A DNA stretch of 50,747 nt, taken from contig CALUGX010000004.1 of assembly GCA_944320285.1 (NCBI GenBank), forward strand, positions 1-50,747. Reading direction: 5' to 3'. Source of the stretch: an uncultured Prevotella sp. Its GTDB lineage: Bacteria; Bacteroidota; Bacteroidia; Bacteroidales; Bacteroidaceae. Each line of letters opens with the position of its first letter. Position 1 is the first letter of the stretch. Under the pieces are notes generated by a model. It saw only the letters and a program-made list of their open reading frames with translations. It was not told where the DNA came from and made no database searches. Made by a program: the position numbers and the translations under genes. Below, piece after piece: positions 17,407-25,378 of this stretch.

Positions 17407-18135
17407 ATGAAATACGCAATAATAGCAGGCGGCGAGGGCTCGCGCTTGGCGCAAGAAGGCATCAAGGCGGCTAAACCGCTGGTGGAAGTCAACGGCGAAA
17501 TGCTGGTTGACAGGCTCGTCCGCGTATTCGCCGACAACGGTGCCGAGTCTGTCACCATTGTCTACCGCGACAGTATGGCAGACGTTGCCGCGCACTTGAA
17601 GACGTTGCAAAACTACGGTATCAATGGACGACATACTCCTATTACGGCCGTCGAAGGCCATACGCCCAGCTCTATGCACAGCCTATTCGCAATAAGCGAA
17701 CACCTGGAAGACGCCCCATTCTGCCTCACAACGGTGGATACTGTATTCAGCGAAGATACTTTCAAAAGCTATATTGACAGTTTCACGACGGCAATAAGCA
17801 ATGGAACGGCAGACGGCGTGATGGCTGTAACCGAGTATATTGACGACGAACGGCCGCTGTATGTAGCTGTTGACGGCGAAATGAACATCACCGGTTTCCT
17901 TGACGAAAAATCCGGGTGCAATTTTGTTTCGGCCGGCATTTACGGACTGAAAGCGGAAGCAATCGATGTGCTACGAGGGTGTATAACCAAAGGCGAGAGC
18001 CGTATGCGCAACTTCCAGCGGGCTTTGCTAAACCACGGTTTCCGCCTGAAAGCCTTTAACATAGGCAAAGCCTTCGACATAGACCATGCCACAGACATTG
18101 CAAAGGCGGAGCAATTCTTACATTCTGCAATATGA
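17407..18135 (+). CDS. Sugar/alcohol-phosphate nucleotidyltransferase
   Basis: The protein has 242 residues from ATG 17407; the frame is open 51 codons further upstream, but that part runs through the terminator and promoter. It starts directly with the nucleotidyltransferase fold MKYAIIAGGEGSRL, with KPLVEVNG supplying the lysine that contacts the nucleotide. TTVDTVF (about residues 113-119) is a likely metal-binding strand, and AFDIDHATDIAKAE near the C-terminus is a second metal-site pattern. The family makes NDP- or CDP-activated sugars or alcohols from the phosphate. The next genes (ATP-grasp, CDP-alcohol phosphotransferase) suggest a CDP-activated headgroup as product. The stop overlaps the next start (ATGA). 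Confidence 0.85.
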   Translation: MKYAIIAGGEGSRLAQEGIKAAKPLVEVNGEMLVDRLVRVFADNGAESVTIVYRDSMADVAAHLKTLQNYGINGRHTPITAVEGHTPSSMHSLFAISEHLEDAPFCLTTVDTVFSEDTFKSYIDSFTTAISNGTADGVMAVTEYIDDERPLYVAVDGEMNITGFLDEKSGCNFVSAGIYGLKAEAIDVLRGCITKGESRMRNFQRALLNHGFRLKAFNIGKAFDIDHATDIAKAEQFLHSAI

Positions 18136-18950
18136 CACGCATACTGAAAGTGTATCGCGCCGAGCGCTTCTCGCCTAACTCCGTAGAGCGAGATTGTGCC
18201 ATAATTGACGCCGTAGGCAACGTTCTAACAAGCCACGGACACGAAGTTAGTGGAATTAATGAAGACGAACTGACGGAAAGCATTGACACTGAAGTCGTTA
18301 TATCGATGGCGCGCACCCGGCAAGCGTTGACAATATTAAAAGCAAAAGAACGCGAAGGGCATATTGTTATCAATTCCCCTACCGGCGTAGAGCAGTGCAA
18401 AAGGAGTACAATCGACAGCCTGATGAGGAGTAACAACATCCCTGCCGCACCACTTGAAGACATTTACGGATACTGGATAAAGCGCGGCGACGAGGCTGCA
18501 CAATGCAAAGATGACGTAGTATTCGCAGCCGACAAAGACGAGAAACTCCACATATTGTCGCATTTCAGGCAAAGAGGCATCACCGATGTCGTGGTTACAG
18601 CTAATGTAGTTGGTGACCTTGTAAAGTTCTACGGAGTGGCAGGAACAGGCTTCTTCCGTTCTTTCCACCATGCAGAAGGAGGTTATTCAAAATTCGGCGA
18701 CGAGGCTGTCAACGGACAACCGAACGGATACAGTTTCGCTAAAAACGACTTACAGGCCGACGCCGAACGCTTGGCCGCGCTTACAGGTATTGACATTTAT
18801 GGCGGCGACTGCATAGTGCGTAACGACGGCACGTATGCAATCATTGACTTCAACGATTGGCCGAGTTTCGCCGTATGCCGTGACGAAGCCTCAGAAGCGA
18901 TAGCCGCTGCCGTGGTGTCAAGAATTAACGACAAACAAAGAAAAAGGTAA
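18132..18950 (+). CDS. ATP-grasp ligase-like protein
   Basis: The 272-residue cytoplasmic protein resembles RimK/carboxylate-amine ligase ATP-grasp enzymes. An N-terminal Rossmann-like part (residues 1-90) is followed by INSPTGVEQCKRSTIDSLM, the VVVTANVVGDLVKFYGVAG beta-strand region and a C-terminal metal-binding pattern GGDCIVRNDGTYAIIDFND, with an Asp/Glu/Asn set suited to Mg-ATP. Such enzymes join a carboxylate to an amine or thiol through an acyl phosphate. The substrate is unknown. It overlaps the nucleotidyltransferase by 4 nt and is followed after 25 nt by the CDP-alcohol phosphotransferase, so it is probably part of the same pathway. Confidence 0.75.
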   Translation: MTRILKVYRAERFSPNSVERDCAIIDAVGNVLTSHGHEVSGINEDELTESIDTEVVISMARTRQALTILKAKEREGHIVINSPTGVEQCKRSTIDSLMRSNNIPAAPLEDIYGYWIKRGDEAAQCKDDVVFAADKDEKLHILSHFRQRGITDVVVTANVVGDLVKFYGVAGTGFFRSFHHAEGGYSKFGDEAVNGQPNGYSFAKNDLQADAERLAALTGIDIYGGDCIVRNDGTYAIIDFNDWPSFAVCRDEASEAIAAAVVSRINDKQRKR

Positions 18951-18975
18951 AAAGCAAGTAGCAAGACAGCAAAAA

Positions 18976-19911
18976 ATGGGTAAATTCAAAGAAGCACTTA
19001 ACGCATCGATAAAATCTGAAGACACTGAAGAATGGCTTGATATGCATTTCAACCGCCCTGTCGGGTTGGTGATGGCACTGGCAGGCAAGCGTCTCGGTAT
19101 ACATCCTACGGCAATAACCGCAGTGTCAATTGTACTGGGAGTGGCGGCTGCGTGGATGTTCTCATACACGGACATACGCCATAACGCGCTCGGCGTGGTG
19201 TTGCTGATGCTCGCAAACTTCTGCGACTCTGCCGACGGACAGCTTGCACGGCTGGCAAATAAAAAAACACTCGTTGGCCGCGTGCTTGACGGATTTGCCG
19301 GGGATATATGGTTTTTCTGCATTTACGCCGCACTGTGTGTCAGGATGACTTGGCAGGAAATGCCCGGCACAGACACCGTGTGGGGGCTATGGATATGGGT
19401 ACTGGCCTTCATTGCCGGCGTGCTCTGCCATTCGCCACAAAGCTCGTTAGCCGATTATTACAGGCAGATACACCTGCTATTCCTTAAAGGAAAAGCAGGA
19501 AGCGAACTTGACACTTACGCCGCACAAAGGGCGATTTACGACAACCTGCCCAAAGGTAGTCCGCTGATAGAGAAGATGTTTTACTTCAACTACGCCAACT
19601 ATTGCAAGAGCCAGGAGCGGCGCTCGCCGGAGTTCCAAAGATTAACAGCCGTCATCAAGAAGAAATACGGCGACGTATCACACATACCGGAAGAACTGCG
19701 CAACGAGTTTCTCGAAGGCAGCCGACCGCTGATGAAATACACAAACATCCTGACGTTCAACGTCCGCGCCATCTGCATTTACGCCACTTGCCTTGCCGGT
19801 TGTCCGTGGCTCTATATGCTGTTTGAAATATCCGTCCTCACCATATTATATATCAATATGCACAAAAGGCACGAAAGCCTATGCAAGGAGATAAGGAGAA
19901 AAATGGCATGA
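18976..19911 (+). CDS. CDP-alcohol phosphatidyltransferase-family membrane enzyme
   Basis: The 311-residue integral membrane protein has the CDP-alcohol phosphotransferase motif starting at D84: D84-x2-D87-G88-x2-A91-R92-x8-G101-x3-D105. The last acidic residue follows as D110, one position later than the canonical D-x3-D. Hydrophobic segments flank the motif, and a long hydrophilic insert (about residues 165-245) precedes the last two helices. The family moves a phospho-alcohol from a CDP-activated donor to an acceptor alcohol, making phospholipids or related polar lipids. With a nucleotidyltransferase in the same operon, the donor may be a CDP-headgroup rather than CDP-diacylglycerol. It overlaps the HAD gene by 4 nt. 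Confidence 0.85.
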   Translation: MGKFKEALNASIKSEDTEEWLDMHFNRPVGLVMALAGKRLGIHPTAITAVSIVLGVAAAWMFSYTDIRHNALGVVLLMLANFCDSADGQLARLANKKTLVGRVLDGFAGDIWFFCIYAALCVRMTWQEMPGTDTVWGLWIWVLAFIAGVLCHSPQSSLADYYRQIHLLFLKGKAGSELDTYAAQRAIYDNLPKGSPLIEKMFYFNYANYCKSQERRSPEFQRLTAVIKKKYGDVSHIPEELRNEFLEGSRPLMKYTNILTFNVRAICIYATCLAGCPWLYMLFEISVLTILYINMHKRHESLCKEIRRKMA

Positions 19912-20624
19912 CGAAAGGCTACATCTTTGATTACGGCGGCACGCTCGACACCGGAGGCCGTCACTGGGGCAAAGTGTTATGGCGGGTTTACATCCGCCAC
20001 GGCATCACTGTGAGCGAAGAACTGTTCCGCGAGGCTTACGTCTTCGGCGAACGCACTTTGGGTTCACAACCTATCGTAACGCCTGATTTCACCTTCAGAC
20101 AGACACTCAACGCTAAGTTGCACCTTGAATTGGAGCATCTCGCTTCCATCGGAGCCATCGATTACAACAAAACGAAACTCGCAAAAATGCGGCAAGGGAT
20201 GCTCGATGACATTTACGAAGGTGTGAAACGCGAAACATCCAAGAGCCGCAAAGTGATTGAAGCCATTGCTGCGGAGCGGCCGTTAGTGCTCGTAAGCAAC
20301 TTTTATGGCAACATCGGCACGGTGTTAAAAGAGTTCGGCCTTGACGGATTGTTCAAAAACGTGATAGAATCAGCCGTAGTAGGCATACGGAAACCCGACC
20401 CGCGGATATTCATACTCGGGGTAGAGGCGTTAGGATTAAGGCCGGAAGAGACAACGGTCGTGGGCGACAGTATGGCCAAAGACATAATTCCGGCGAAGCT
20501 GGCAGGCTGCCGTGCCGTATGGCTGAAAGGCGAAGGATGGGACGACACGCCGCAAGACGAAACACTGCCTGACGCCGTTATCACGGAACTTAGCCAACTG
20601 TTAGACAAAGAAAGGAACGCTTAA
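19908..20624 (+). CDS. HAD-superfamily hydrolase
   Basis: This is a 238-residue cytoplasmic protein. Start ATG 19908 is chosen because it forms an ATGA overlap with the previous stop and follows a GGAGATAAGGAG purine-rich site; ATG 19881 would add nine residues. Motif I is FDYGGTLD (nucleophile Asp, with Gly in place of the usual second Asp). Motif II is VLVSNFYGN, the lysine is in RKPDPRIF, and motif IV is VVGDSMAKDI. These identify a HAD phosphatase or related phosphotransferase. In this operon it may remove the phosphate left by the CDP-alcohol phosphotransferase or make an alcohol precursor, but this is inference. Confidence 0.82.
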   Translation: MTKGYIFDYGGTLDTGGRHWGKVLWRVYIRHGITVSEELFREAYVFGERTLGSQPIVTPDFTFRQTLNAKLHLELEHLASIGAIDYNKTKLAKMRQGMLDDIYEGVKRETSKSRKVIEAIAAERPLVLVSNFYGNIGTVLKEFGLDGLFKNVIESAVVGIRKPDPRIFILGVEALGLRPEETTVVGDSMAKDIIPAKLAGCRAVWLKGEGWDDTPQDETLPDAVITELSQLLDKERNA

Positions 20625-20627
20625 GGA

Positions 20628-23189
20628 ATGATGAGAAAACTTATCATATTGTTACTACTTGTCGCCGTGCAGACTGTTTGCGCACAGTCAATCAGCGGCA
20701 TTGTGGTAGACGAGGATACCGGAGACACCATCCCCCACCCTTCTGTACAATACAAGGGTGACAAAAAGGCCGTTTCCGGCGATGCATCAGGACGTTTCAC
20801 AATACAACGAAGAAACGATAAATACCTGACATTCAGTGCCGTGGGATACAAGGATTTGCGGATACTCATTGGACAGAACACGCCCGGTGAAATGCGCATA
20901 ACGATGAAATCGGACACCAAAAGACTGAAAGGCATTACCGTAAGTGCAAAGCGCGGCAAGTACAGCCGTAAGAACAACCCCGCCGTAGAACTGATGAAGA
21001 GAGTGATTGCGGCGAAGAAACGCTCTGACCTGTCAAACCATGACTACTACCAATACGACAAATACCAGAAGCTGACGCTGGCCGTAAACAACATAAGCCC
21101 GGAAGAATTAGAGCACGAAAAGATGAAAAAGCGGCAATGGCTGCTCAACCAAATAGAACTGTGCCCGTACAACAACAAGCTGATTTTGCCGCTTTCAATC
21201 GACGAAACGGTGACTAAAAACATCTACCGGAAAGAGCCGAAAAGCGAGAAGACCATCATCATGGGGCAAAACAAATCCGGCGTGAACGACCTTATCCAGA
21301 CGGGAGAGATACTCAACACGATGCTGAAAGACATCTTCACAGACGTGGATTTGTACGACGACCAGATACGCCTGTTACAATATCCGTTCACCAGTCCGAT
21401 AGGAAAAGACGCCGTGGCGTTTTACAGGTTTTACATAGTTGACACGGTGATGGTGGACCGCGATGAGTGCTACCATCTTGAATTTACCCCGAACAACCCG
21501 CAAGACTTCGGCTTCAGGGGCGACATATGGATACTGACAGACTCTACGTTGCACGTAAAAAAATGCCAGTTGGCATTACCGAAAAAGAGCGACGTGAACT
21601 TCACCGACAACCTGAGCATACTGCAAGAGTACACCAAGCTGCCCAACGGAGAATGGGTGTTGACAACCGACGATATGCTCGTAGAGATGTCGGTTGTGGA
21701 CTTTCTGACAAAAGCAGTGGTCATACGAACCACCCGCCTGACCGACTACTCGTTTGAAGAGATACCAGACAAGATGTTCAAAGGCCGTGCGAAAGTGAAA
21801 TACGACCCTCGCTCGAAGATGCGCGACGAGGCTTTCTGGAACGAAAACCGCACCGTAGAGCTGACAAAAAGCGAAAGTTCGATGGGGTCGTTCGTAGACA
21901 ACCTGTCAAGCACAAAAGGTTTTAAGTATATACTGTTCGGACTTAAAATCCTGATAGAGAACTATGTTGAGACCGGCGGCAAGGAGCATCCGAGCAAGGT
22001 GGACATAGGCCCTATAAACACGATGATAAGCTCAAACTTCATCGACGGCACGCGAACGAGAGTAAGCGCGCAGACCACGGCCAACCTGTGCCCGCACCTG
22101 TTTCTGTCAGGCTATTATGCGCGCGGCTGGGACAGCAAGAAGAATTACTACAAAGGACAGATAGTTTACTCGCTAAACAAGAAAGAATATATGCCGTGGG
22201 AGTTTCCGAAACGCACGCTGACCCTTACCTCGACGTATGACGTATGCGCTCCGTCGGACAAGTTCATGCCCACCGACAAGGACAACGTGTTCACGTCGCT
22301 GAAGTGGACGGACGTGGACAAGATGATGTTCTATAACCGCCAGGAACTGGCCTTCGAGTATGAACAGGACTGGGGCTTCAAGACCACTGTCAAGCTGAAG
22401 GCCGAAGAAAACGAGGCGTGCGGCAAGCTATACTTCACGCCCATGTCGCTCTACGACGCCGACAACCCGCCCGCCGCGCCGGGCAAGATACGCACGACAG
22501 AGGCGTCGATAGAACTGCGCTACGCGCCGGGCGAGACCTTTGTGAACACCAAGCAACGCCGTGTGAAAATCAACTACGACCCGCCCGTGTTCACGCTCAG
22601 CCACACCATTGGCGTGAAAGGCGTCCTCGGCGGCGACTACAACTACAACTTCACCGAAGCATCAATCTACAAACGCTTCTGGCTGAACAGCTGGGGCAAG
22701 TTAGACATCACGCTCAGAGGCGGCATACAGTGGAACAAGGTGCCCTTCCCGCTGCTGATAATGCCGGCCGCGAATATGTCATACATCGTAGAGGAGGGCA
22801 CGTTCAACCTCATCAACAATATGGAGTTCCTCAACGACCGCTACGCCTCGCTCGACATAGCCTGGGACTTGAACGGAAAGATATTCAACCGCATCCCCCT
22901 GCTGAAGCATCTGAAATGGCGCGAGTGGCTCGGAGTGAAATGTCTCTGGGGCACACTCACGGACAAGAACAATCCCACTCTGCCCGGCAACGCAAAAGAT
23001 TCGCTGCTGATGAAGTTCCCCGAAGGCTCTTACGTAATGGACCCACACCGCCCGTACATCGAGCTTATCGCCGGGATACACAACATTTTCAAGGTGATAC
23101 ACGTGGAATACGTGCACCGCCTGAACTACAACGGGCTGCCCACTGCGACGAAGAACGGCGTGAGGGTGATGCTTGACTTTTCATTCTAA
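20628..23189 (+). CDS. DUF5686 outer-membrane protein with carboxypeptidase-like regulatory domain
   Basis: The 853-residue protein has a signal peptide (LIILLLLVAVQTVCAQ) and a beta-sandwich carboxypeptidase-regulatory-like domain (residues about 20-100: SISGIVVDEDTGDTIP through LKGITVSAKRGKYSRKNNPA). The DUF5686 region follows, ending in alternating beta-strands and a C-terminal aromatic (VRVMLDFSF) that fits an outer-membrane barrel. There is no plug or TonB box, so it is not a typical TonB-dependent receptor. It starts 4 nt after the HAD stop, so it belongs to the same operon and could place or transport the operon's product at the outer membrane. The function of DUF5686 proteins is not established. 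Confidence 0.85.
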   Translation: MMRKLIILLLLVAVQTVCAQSISGIVVDEDTGDTIPHPSVQYKGDKKAVSGDASGRFTIQRRNDKYLTFSAVGYKDLRILIGQNTPGEMRITMKSDTKRLKGITVSAKRGKYSRKNNPAVELMKRVIAAKKRSDLSNHDYYQYDKYQKLTLAVNNISPEELEHEKMKKRQWLLNQIELCPYNNKLILPLSIDETVTKNIYRKEPKSEKTIIMGQNKSGVNDLIQTGEILNTMLKDIFTDVDLYDDQIRLLQYPFTSPIGKDAVAFYRFYIVDTVMVDRDECYHLEFTPNNPQDFGFRGDIWILTDSTLHVKKCQLALPKKSDVNFTDNLSILQEYTKLPNGEWVLTTDDMLVEMSVVDFLTKAVVIRTTRLTDYSFEEIPDKMFKGRAKVKYDPRSKMRDEAFWNENRTVELTKSESSMGSFVDNLSSTKGFKYILFGLKILIENYVETGGKEHPSKVDIGPINTMISSNFIDGTRTRVSAQTTANLCPHLFLSGYYARGWDSKKNYYKGQIVYSLNKKEYMPWEFPKRTLTLTSTYDVCAPSDKFMPTDKDNVFTSLKWTDVDKMMFYNRQELAFEYEQDWGFKTTVKLKAEENEACGKLYFTPMSLYDADNPPAAPGKIRTTEASIELRYAPGETFVNTKQRRVKINYDPPVFTLSHTIGVKGVLGGDYNYNFTEASIYKRFWLNSWGKLDITLRGGIQWNKVPFPLLIMPAANMSYIVEEGTFNLINNMEFLNDRYASLDIAWDLNGKIFNRIPLLKHLKWREWLGVKCLWGTLTDKNNPTLPGNAKDSLLMKFPEGSYVMDPHRPYIELIAGIHNIFKVIHVEYVHRLNYNGLPTATKNGVRVMLDFSF

Positions 23190-23275
23190 TATAAACGGAC
23201 GCAGCAACACACCATGCCGACCGGCAATAAGGACTGGGCGGCAACAGGTGTGGCGTCATGCAAAAACAATAAGCC

Positions 23276-23761
23276 ATGAGAAAAATAAAGAACCCCTTTT
23301 CACACCGCAAAGGCTACGACTGCTTCGGTTGCAGCCCCGCCAACCCCATCGGGATACACATGGAGTTTTACGAAGACGGCGACGAAGTGGTAAGTTTCTG
23401 GAACCCCAAGCCACACTACCAGGGGTGGTTTGACACCATGCACGGAGGCATCCTTGCCACAATCGCCGACGAGACGGCTGCCTGGGTGGTGTTCCGCAAA
23501 CTGCAAACCACAGGTATGACGACAAAGCTCGAAATTAAATATAAAAAGCCCGTGATGACCACCGAGGGACAGATAACCGTGCGCGGCCGCATAGCCGAAC
23601 AGCGGCGCAACCTCGTGACACTCGATGTCTGGATTGAAAACTCCAACGGCGAAACGTGCGTTGAGGCCCGCGCCACATACTTCGCTTTCGACAAGAAAAA
23701 AGCACTGGAGATGGGCTTCACGTCATGCGAGCTTGAAGACGACGGAGCATCGCAAGCATAA
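23276..23761 (+). CDS. PaaI-type hotdog thioesterase
   Basis: The 161-residue protein has the single hotdog fold of PaaI-like acyl-CoA thioesterases. The signature HGGILATIADETAAW (about residues 62-76) contains the Gly-Gly pair and acidic residue, and TTKLEIKYKKPV follows. The N-terminal CFGCSPANPIGIHMEF motif is the usual entry of this subfamily. It probably hydrolyses an acyl-CoA, but the substrate cannot be read from sequence. It lies 86 nt after the DUF5686 gene and could be the last gene of that operon; a 22-bp array follows it. Confidence 0.85.
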   Translation: MRKIKNPFSHRKGYDCFGCSPANPIGIHMEFYEDGDEVVSFWNPKPHYQGWFDTMHGGILATIADETAAWVVFRKLQTTGMTTKLEIKYKKPVMTTEGQITVRGRIAEQRRNLVTLDVWIENSNGETCVEARATYFAFDKKKALEMGFTSCELEDDGASQA

Positions 23762-23822
23762 CCCGCGACTGACAGGCTGGCAGTCACGGCAAGCCGCGGG
23801 ACTCGCTGATTTACAACGCTTT

Positions 23823-23888
23823 ATGAAAGGGCGTCTTTCACGCAATGAAAGACGCCCTTTTACGTTGCAAAAGGCCGCCTCTTGCAAG
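23823..23888. repeat. 22-bp dyad array, copy D (3 units)
   Basis: Units start at 23823, 23845 and 23867, and a decayed fourth at 23889. Units 1 and 2 carry the ATGAAAG variant and form a near-perfect inverted pair with each other. The array sits in the 300-bp gap between the thioesterase and the LacI-family gene, which otherwise holds only the promoter/operator. Confidence 0.75.
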
Positions 23889-23993
23889 CCAGGCGACGGC
23901 CTTTAAGCACGCCTTCCACAAGACATGACAACATGACAGACCGACGAGGACAACCAATTTTACTGTTTTTCATGTACCCAAGGCAAAAAAGGA

Positions 23994-24009
23994 ACGCAAA
24001 CGTTTGCGT
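23994..24009. promoter_or_regulatory. LacI-family operator, 16-bp perfect palindrome
   Basis: ACGCAAACGTTTGCGT is a perfect palindrome with the central CG typical of LacI/GalR operators and matches the known PurR-type box. It lies 53 nt before the LacI-family gene and covers its -33 element, so autorepression is expected. Confidence 0.85.
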
Positions 24010-24033
24010 GTTCGGCTACTTTTAGTAATTTTG
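24003..24033 (+). promoter_or_regulatory. Promoter of the LacI-family gene
   Basis: TTTG at 24003-24006 and TAATTTTG at 24026-24033 are separated by 19 bp, an ideal Bacteroidetes promoter. The TTTG is part of the operator palindrome. Confidence 0.8.
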
Positions 24034-24061
24034 CACACAGTATCTTTAGTATCAATGTAAA

Positions 24062-25084
24062 ATGGGACAACGCAGGACATCTTTAAAAGAAATGGCCGGG
24101 CAGTTGGGCGTAAGCATTGCGACCGTATCCCGCGCACTCAGGGACAGCCACGAAGTGGGAGAAGAACTGAGGCGCAAAGTGCAAGACCTTGCAAAGAAAC
24201 TCAATTACCGCCCAAACCAGTTCGCCCAAAGCCTACGGCAACAAAAGTCGAAAGTGATAGGCGTCGTGGTGCCCAATCTCGTAACACACTACTATGCCGC
24301 CGTACTCGACGGCATAGAGGACTACGCTTCGAAAGCGGGATATGCTGTTATCGCTGCAAACAGCCACGAAGACCACCTGCGCGAGGAGAAAGCCATCGAC
24401 AACTTTGTTGGGATGTATGTAGAGGGCATCATAGCCTGCTTAGCGCAAGACACTACCGACTATTCACACTTTGTGGAAATCAACAATATGGGCATCCCGC
24501 TCGTGTTCTTCGCTCGGACGTGCCTGCCTGAAATGTTCTCCTCCGTAACATCCAACGGCGACGAGGCCGCAAAAGAGGCAACGCTGCACCTGATAGACAC
24601 GGGCAGCCGCCGCATAGCTTTTATCGGAGGACCGCAACACTTAGACATGATGAAGCGGCGCAAGCACGGATACCTTGAAGCCCTGCGCGAACGCAACATC
24701 GAAATAGACCGCTCGATTATCATCAACGGCAACATCGACTTCAACTACGCACGTGAGGCTACGATGCAGATGCTCATGCGCGACGACCGCCCCGACGCCA
24801 TCCTCGCCTTCAACGACATCATAACCTACGCCGCTTTCGACGCCATAAAATCACTCGACTTACACATACCTGAGGACGTGGCGATAATAGGGTTCACCGA
24901 GACAGACACTTCATTCTTCGTGACACCGAAACTCTCGGCCATAATGGATCAGGCCCACCTGACGGGTGAACGGGTGTGCGAACTGCTGTTGAGGAACATC
25001 TCCGGGGACAAGAAGATATACAAAGAGGTGGTGCCGATGACGCTTAAAATAAGAGAAAGCTCGGACAAAAAGACAAACAGATAA
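24062..25084 (+). CDS. LacI/GalR-family transcriptional regulator
   Basis: The 340-residue protein has an N-terminal LacI helix-turn-helix (SLKEMAGQLGVSIATVSRAL, residues about 5-24) with the hinge helix NQFAQSLRQQ, and a periplasmic-binding-protein-like sensor domain (IGVVVPNLVTHYYAAVLDGI onward). The ligand is unknown, but the family usually senses sugars or nucleobases. The palindromic operator over its own promoter points to autoregulation. Neighbouring genes give no clear metabolic target; downstream genes are convergent on the other strand, so it regulates itself and genes elsewhere. Confidence 0.92.
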   Translation: MGQRRTSLKEMAGQLGVSIATVSRALRDSHEVGEELRRKVQDLAKKLNYRPNQFAQSLRQQKSKVIGVVVPNLVTHYYAAVLDGIEDYASKAGYAVIAANSHEDHLREEKAIDNFVGMYVEGIIACLAQDTTDYSHFVEINNMGIPLVFFARTCLPEMFSSVTSNGDEAAKEATLHLIDTGSRRIAFIGGPQHLDMMKRRKHGYLEALRERNIEIDRSIIINGNIDFNYAREATMQMLMRDDRPDAILAFNDIITYAAFDAIKSLDLHIPEDVAIIGFTETDTSFFVTPKLSAIMDQAHLTGERVCELLLRNISGDKKIYKEVVPMTLKIRESSDKKTNR

Positions 25085-25087
25085 AAG

Positions 25088-25378
25088 TTAAAAGAACTTT
25101 ATATCCGTAATAATCCTTGCGCCTACCTCAACGTTCAGATTGTTGACAAGTCGCTCGCGCATCATAGATAGATCAGCCCGCAATGCGGGGTTTAGGATCT
25201 TCACAAACAGCGTCTGGTTACGGATAAACTTCTCACCTGTGTATTTCACGATGCCGCGCCCCGCAACCTTGTCCCACGCCTCAACTAAGCGGCGCTCCTG
25301 CAAGGGCGTTTCCAATCCGTCATGCCTCAGGCATTGGGCTATAATGTCGGCCAAAGATTTCACCTCACGCTTAAACAT
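25088..25378 (-). CDS. DUF721 family protein (DciA-like)
   Basis: The 96-residue basic protein matches the DUF721/DciA-type fold (LADIIAQCLRHDGLETPLQE, VEAWDKVAGRGIVKYT, VKILNPALRADLSMMR). In several bacteria DciA loads the replicative helicase; in Bacteroidetes the short DUF721 protein next to recF is conserved but less studied. ATG 25378 is used rather than the GTG one codon upstream. The start overlaps the recF stop by 8 nt, so the two are cotranslated. Confidence 0.82.
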   Translation of the reverse strand: MFKREVKSLADIIAQCLRHDGLETPLQERRLVEAWDKVAGRGIVKYTGEKFIRNQTLFVKILNPALRADLSMMRERLVNNLNVEVGARIITDIKFF

